Positions 60,889 to 64,000 of a stretch of 64,000 nucleotides of DNA are shown one piece after another. The stretch is from Serpula lacrymans var. lacrymans S7.9. Lineage: Eukaryota > Basidiomycota > Agaricomycetes > Boletales > Serpulaceae. Under the pieces are notes generated by a model. That model was given only the letters and a program-made list of their open reading frames with translations, was not told where the DNA came from and made no database searches. A program made the translations under genes and the position numbers. Location: assembly GCF_000218685.1 (NCBI RefSeq), contig NW_006763290.1, positions 5,172,908-5,236,907 of the forward strand. The letters run 5' to 3'. Every line of letters starts with the position of its first letter. Position 1 is the stretch's first letter.

Positions 60889-62032
60889 ATGCTCAGAAAT
60901 TTGGGTTCTCTCTGTCGACAATGTTGTCATTATCCAACGACACCGGTGAGTGCTACAAATTTGTTATTGCATCTATCTTTACAGGTTATCATTCTTTGCT
61001 AGCCCTTTTCGTTTAGCCGTCAGTTCTCAGCTAGTCCAACTGTCCTCGCGCGCCAAGTCAAAAAACCTCCCGTCCTGTCCAAGAAAGCCTTAGCTGCGAA
61101 AGCAAGAAAGCGGGCCTTGAAAGCTCGTAAAAATATCTACGAGAATGAGAAAATGTCTCTCATGGACGCCATTTCTATACTCAGAGTGCGTTCTCGTCGC
61201 GTTCGGCAAACCAAGCCACAAATTTATCCATTCTTTTCTTCAGTCCGTCGAAGTTGCTAAACCCAACGCCACATATGAATTAGTTGTGAAAACGGCGATG
61301 TCAAGGGGCTCCGCTGTACCAAAGGGGCGTATTAGCCTGCCAAGAGAGGCAAAAATAAAGACAGAAGAACGAATTCTCGTATTTGCTGAGGGTAGACAGG
61401 CAGAGGAGGCCAAAAGGGCCGGGGCACACATTGTAGGCGGTGCTGAGTTGATTGATGGAGTGCGTTCACAAAGCGTCCCTTTCGAAAAGTAATTTTTACT
61501 GATCGGAACACAAATGCAGGTCATCAACGGGCGTCACCAGGCAACTACGATACTCTGTACCCCAGCGCTCATCCGTGCCATCACACCTAAACTTGGTCGT
61601 ATCTTGGGTCCCCGTGGATTGATGCCTTCAGATAGGCGTGGTACGGTGACCGACGACATAGTTGGGTATATCCGGCGGTTATCCGGTACCACAGAGTGGA
61701 GGGGAGACAAAGGCGGTACTATTCGCATGGCTATTGCAAAAGTAAAAGCGCACTCTTTACCGCTATCGTGGTCAAGCTGACATTTTCCAAAGATGCACTT
61801 CCCGGTGGAAGATGTTGTGAAGAATGTCCGCCTGTTTGTCAGTTCCGTAAAGAGAGCAACTGGTAATCAGAAAGACCCTGAATCTGATAAGAAGAACAAG
61901 AACGTCAAACCAGGTGCGTACATCATATGCCTGTGCTGAGTTCTCTGACAAGACGGTTACCTAGTAAATGCGATCACTCGGATTATATTGAGCTCTACTC
62001 AGGCTCCGGGCATTCAGATATCAGATCTCTAG
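60889..62032 (+). CDS. MRPL1: Mitochondrial large-subunit ribosomal protein uL1m
   Basis: L1-stalk protein of the mitoribosome. Exon 1 is 60889-60945 (MLRNLGSLCRQCCHYPTTP), a presequence-like leader, joined in phase 0 to 61024 (FSASPTVLARQVKKPPVLSK) by a 78-nt intron ending CGTCAG. Next come NEKMSLMDAISIL and SVEVAKPNATYELVVKTAM. The L1 core follows: GRISLPREAKIKTEERILVF, AGAHIVGGAELID, PKLGRILGPRGLMPSDRRGT (the classic L1 signature) and GGTIRMAIAK. A later exon encodes HFPVEDVVKNVRLFVSSVKR. The last exon, after an intron at about 61916-61970, gives NAITRIILSSTQAPGIQISD and stops at 62030. Four to five introns, no frame break. Confidence 0.93.
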
Positions 62033-62144
62033 TATATTACTATGTTAGAATGCATTTAGATATACAACACGAAAGAGGTTAGACTGAGAGATGAGGTGGA
62101 TGGTAATATATTTGCAACAAATGAGACAGGTACCCAATTCCAAG

Positions 62145-64000
62145 CTAGATATCTTGGGCGTCTCTGGCATGAATTCGGTCTCTGCGGGTCTTTTTCCTTT
62201 TTTCTTTCAGCTCATCAGAAAGAGAAGAGTAGCTTGTGTTGCGGACTTTTGCTTTCGAGCTCCTCTTGCCAATGTCAGTTCCTTTAATGGGATTCATGCC
62301 TCCCTCGCGTTTGGCGCGCGGGGGCTGATATCGCACTTGTGGTGTGTTTTTAGGCTCGTGGGGGAAAATGTCTCCCCAACTGGATTTCCGGGCATCATAG
62401 TAAGGCTGTTTACCTTGCGACTTCGGAATGGTAAGTCGCATGATTTTTTCTGACAATCTCCTTCAGACCTGTGCATATCACGTGATGTGAGGCTCTTACC
62501 TTCAGGGGTGCATGCGTCCAGGATAATATGGCCACTTTTCTTGAGAGGAGGAAACACGAGACGGGGCCATCTGTACGCTTCTTGTCGTAAAGCTGCTTCA
62601 AGGTCTACCATAGATTCGTCGACTACTTCAGTGGTATCACTTAATGGCGACATTAGTGAGGAGTCTGTGATTACAGAGGCTTCATTATCACTGTTGATTT
62701 CCAGTTCTTTTCGAGTTGGGAGTAATGCTGCTTTCTCCAATTCGTTCTGGCCTACAGCGCCGATTCTTCCGAGTTTCATGGAGCTCGACTCAGGTCTCAC
62801 ACCTCTGCGAATGACGACATAAGAGTATCCGATGTCTTCATGACCCAGACCCGAGTGTTTGGTAAGACGAACAAACGCGGGGCGCTGAAGACGCTGAGAA
62901 AAGCCACATATGAGTTTGCTTGAGCCCGGATGATACAAAGGGCAAGTGCCATCATGAGGACACTGTCATGAATTAGAAGTCAGTCGACGTATTACAAAGA
63001 AGAGAAAACACGTTACAGGCGCGACAACATGGGCCCCTCTCACTGGCCATTCGGCCGTTTCAGGATCATCCAGTTCCTTCCTGCCCATTTCTAGTATATA
63101 CTCTCTGGCCTCCGCAATATTTTCGAAACCGGCAGTGGAGCTATGGTCGATGAGAACCTGGGAGACATCATCAGCGGATTGACTGAAATGGCTTCAGAGT
63201 TTCACTTACAATAGTACTAGCACCACTCTCCCACATTTCTTTTACCAGCTTTTTTCTTGCTAAAGGAGGTGACAGGGAAGATAGCAAGAAAGCAGACAAA
63301 GCAAGAGAATCATGTCCTTCAGAACGACGAATTTTATCCTGGTCTTGCAGAGACTTCTGCCATGTTGCGCTTACGGCCCCAAGGTCGATATCTACATAAA
63401 AATGGTTATAGTGAATGATACAAGCGCAAGATACTTACCTCGGAGTAACTTCTTCCCAATCGAAACAAGCCCTTCGCGCTTGTCGATACCAGTATAAGTT
63501 ATGACATCAGACGTCGATAACTTAGGTCCGTCTTCGTCTTCTGTACCTTCGCGAGACTTTTGAAAAGAATGTAGTGACGCCCTAGAGGAGCAGAAGTTCA
63601 GTTTTCACTCATAAATCGAATCAGCAATATTTATGCATCACCAGAATCCACTACCTGCGCCTGCTCCCCACTCAACGACCCTCTTTATTTGATAATCAGG
63701 GCCTAGTCTGAGCTTGAGATGATCGAGGACAGCACATATAGCTGAATAGTGTGCTGGAAGTGCAACTGACGCGAAAGCAGTCCCATCACGTTCAGAATGG
63801 CGGGAAGCCTGTCGGCGGGATCGATACTTCACGTCATATTCTGGGTCCCACCGTTTTTCTACTTCTCCCCTACCTTCAGGCTCATAAAACAAGCGTTTTG
63901 CGTCGCTGTGTAATGTCGTTTTATCGGATTCTAAGTGTAACGTAGACTATAAGAGAACGCCAGTGTGCTAGAATGAACTGGGAGACAAACCTGCTATGAG
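62145..64000 (-). CDS. RSM22: Mitoribosomal small-subunit assembly factor RSM22 (5' part outside window)
   Basis: Methyltransferase-like protein (METTL17 counterpart) needed to assemble the mitochondrial small subunit. The start lies beyond 64000. The visible N-terminal part has SVALPAHYSAICAVLDHLKL and VVEWGAGAGSG, a SAM-fold motif I. Then come VITYTGIDKREGLVSIGKKL and STIVLIDHSSTAGF. The cysteine motif HVVAPCPHDGTCPLYHPG and LICGFSQRLQRPAFVRLTKH contribute the Cys residues expected for the iron-sulfur site known in this family. An Asp/Ser-rich insert (ASVITDSSLMSPLSDTTEVV) precedes WPRLVFPPLKKSGHIILDAC and the final RLTIPKSQGKQPYYDARKS block. The tail is Lys/Arg-rich, ending at TAG 62145. 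At least four introns. It converges with uL1m across only 112 bp. Confidence 0.9.

Noticed and set aside
62470..62500. E-box-like ATCACGTGAT near 62478
   Set aside because: It lies inside an RSM22 intron or exon boundary far from a promoter; a single palindrome of this kind is expected by chance.

Overview
The window is nuclear DNA of a filamentous basidiomycete, most likely a mushroom-forming Agaricomycete. The evidence is split genes with many 43-85 nt introns (GTRNGT donors, CTAAY branch points, YAG acceptors), tight packing on both strands, CT-rich core promoters, and a small six-cysteine secreted protein of a type I associate with Agaricomycetes. I see no bacterial, organellar or viral segment, no rRNA or tRNA gene, no CRISPR array and no intact transposon. 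The lineage call is inference from these traits.

Left part (1-20.5 kb): the 3' part of a mitoribosomal mS45/Bot1-family gene; an ACS-family MFS transporter; CCT7 (chaperonin eta) divergent from RAD5 (HIRAN, SNF2, RING, helicase C); an unassigned cysteine-containing protein; an isocitrate lyase with a presequence-like N-terminus; and a very long Ser/Pro-rich disordered protein. Middle (20.5-35.4 kb): a gene-poor, loosely packed region. It holds a diverged direct repeat flanking a broken ORF, then two paralogous bHLH transcription factor genes separated by 5.5 kb without a convincing gene, then tubulin cofactor A and a small secreted protein. Right part (35.5-64 kb): dense housekeeping genes: MED11, TAF2 with three C-terminal bromodomains, LTV1, FAB1, an EgtD/EasF-type methyltransferase, CSN2, mL40, uL1m and the 3' part of RSM22.

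Functional groupings: four mitoribosome-related genes (mS45 at the left edge; mL40, uL1m and RSM22 consecutive at the right), two RNA polymerase II initiation components side by side (MED11, TAF2), and cytosolic 40S biogenesis (LTV1). No secondary-metabolite, mating-type or defence cluster is visible. The most unusual features are two consecutive microexons of 5 nt and 3 nt inside the Walker A codons of RAD5, the triple-bromodomain tail of TAF2, the diverged direct repeat, and the stand-alone histidine-type methyltransferase.
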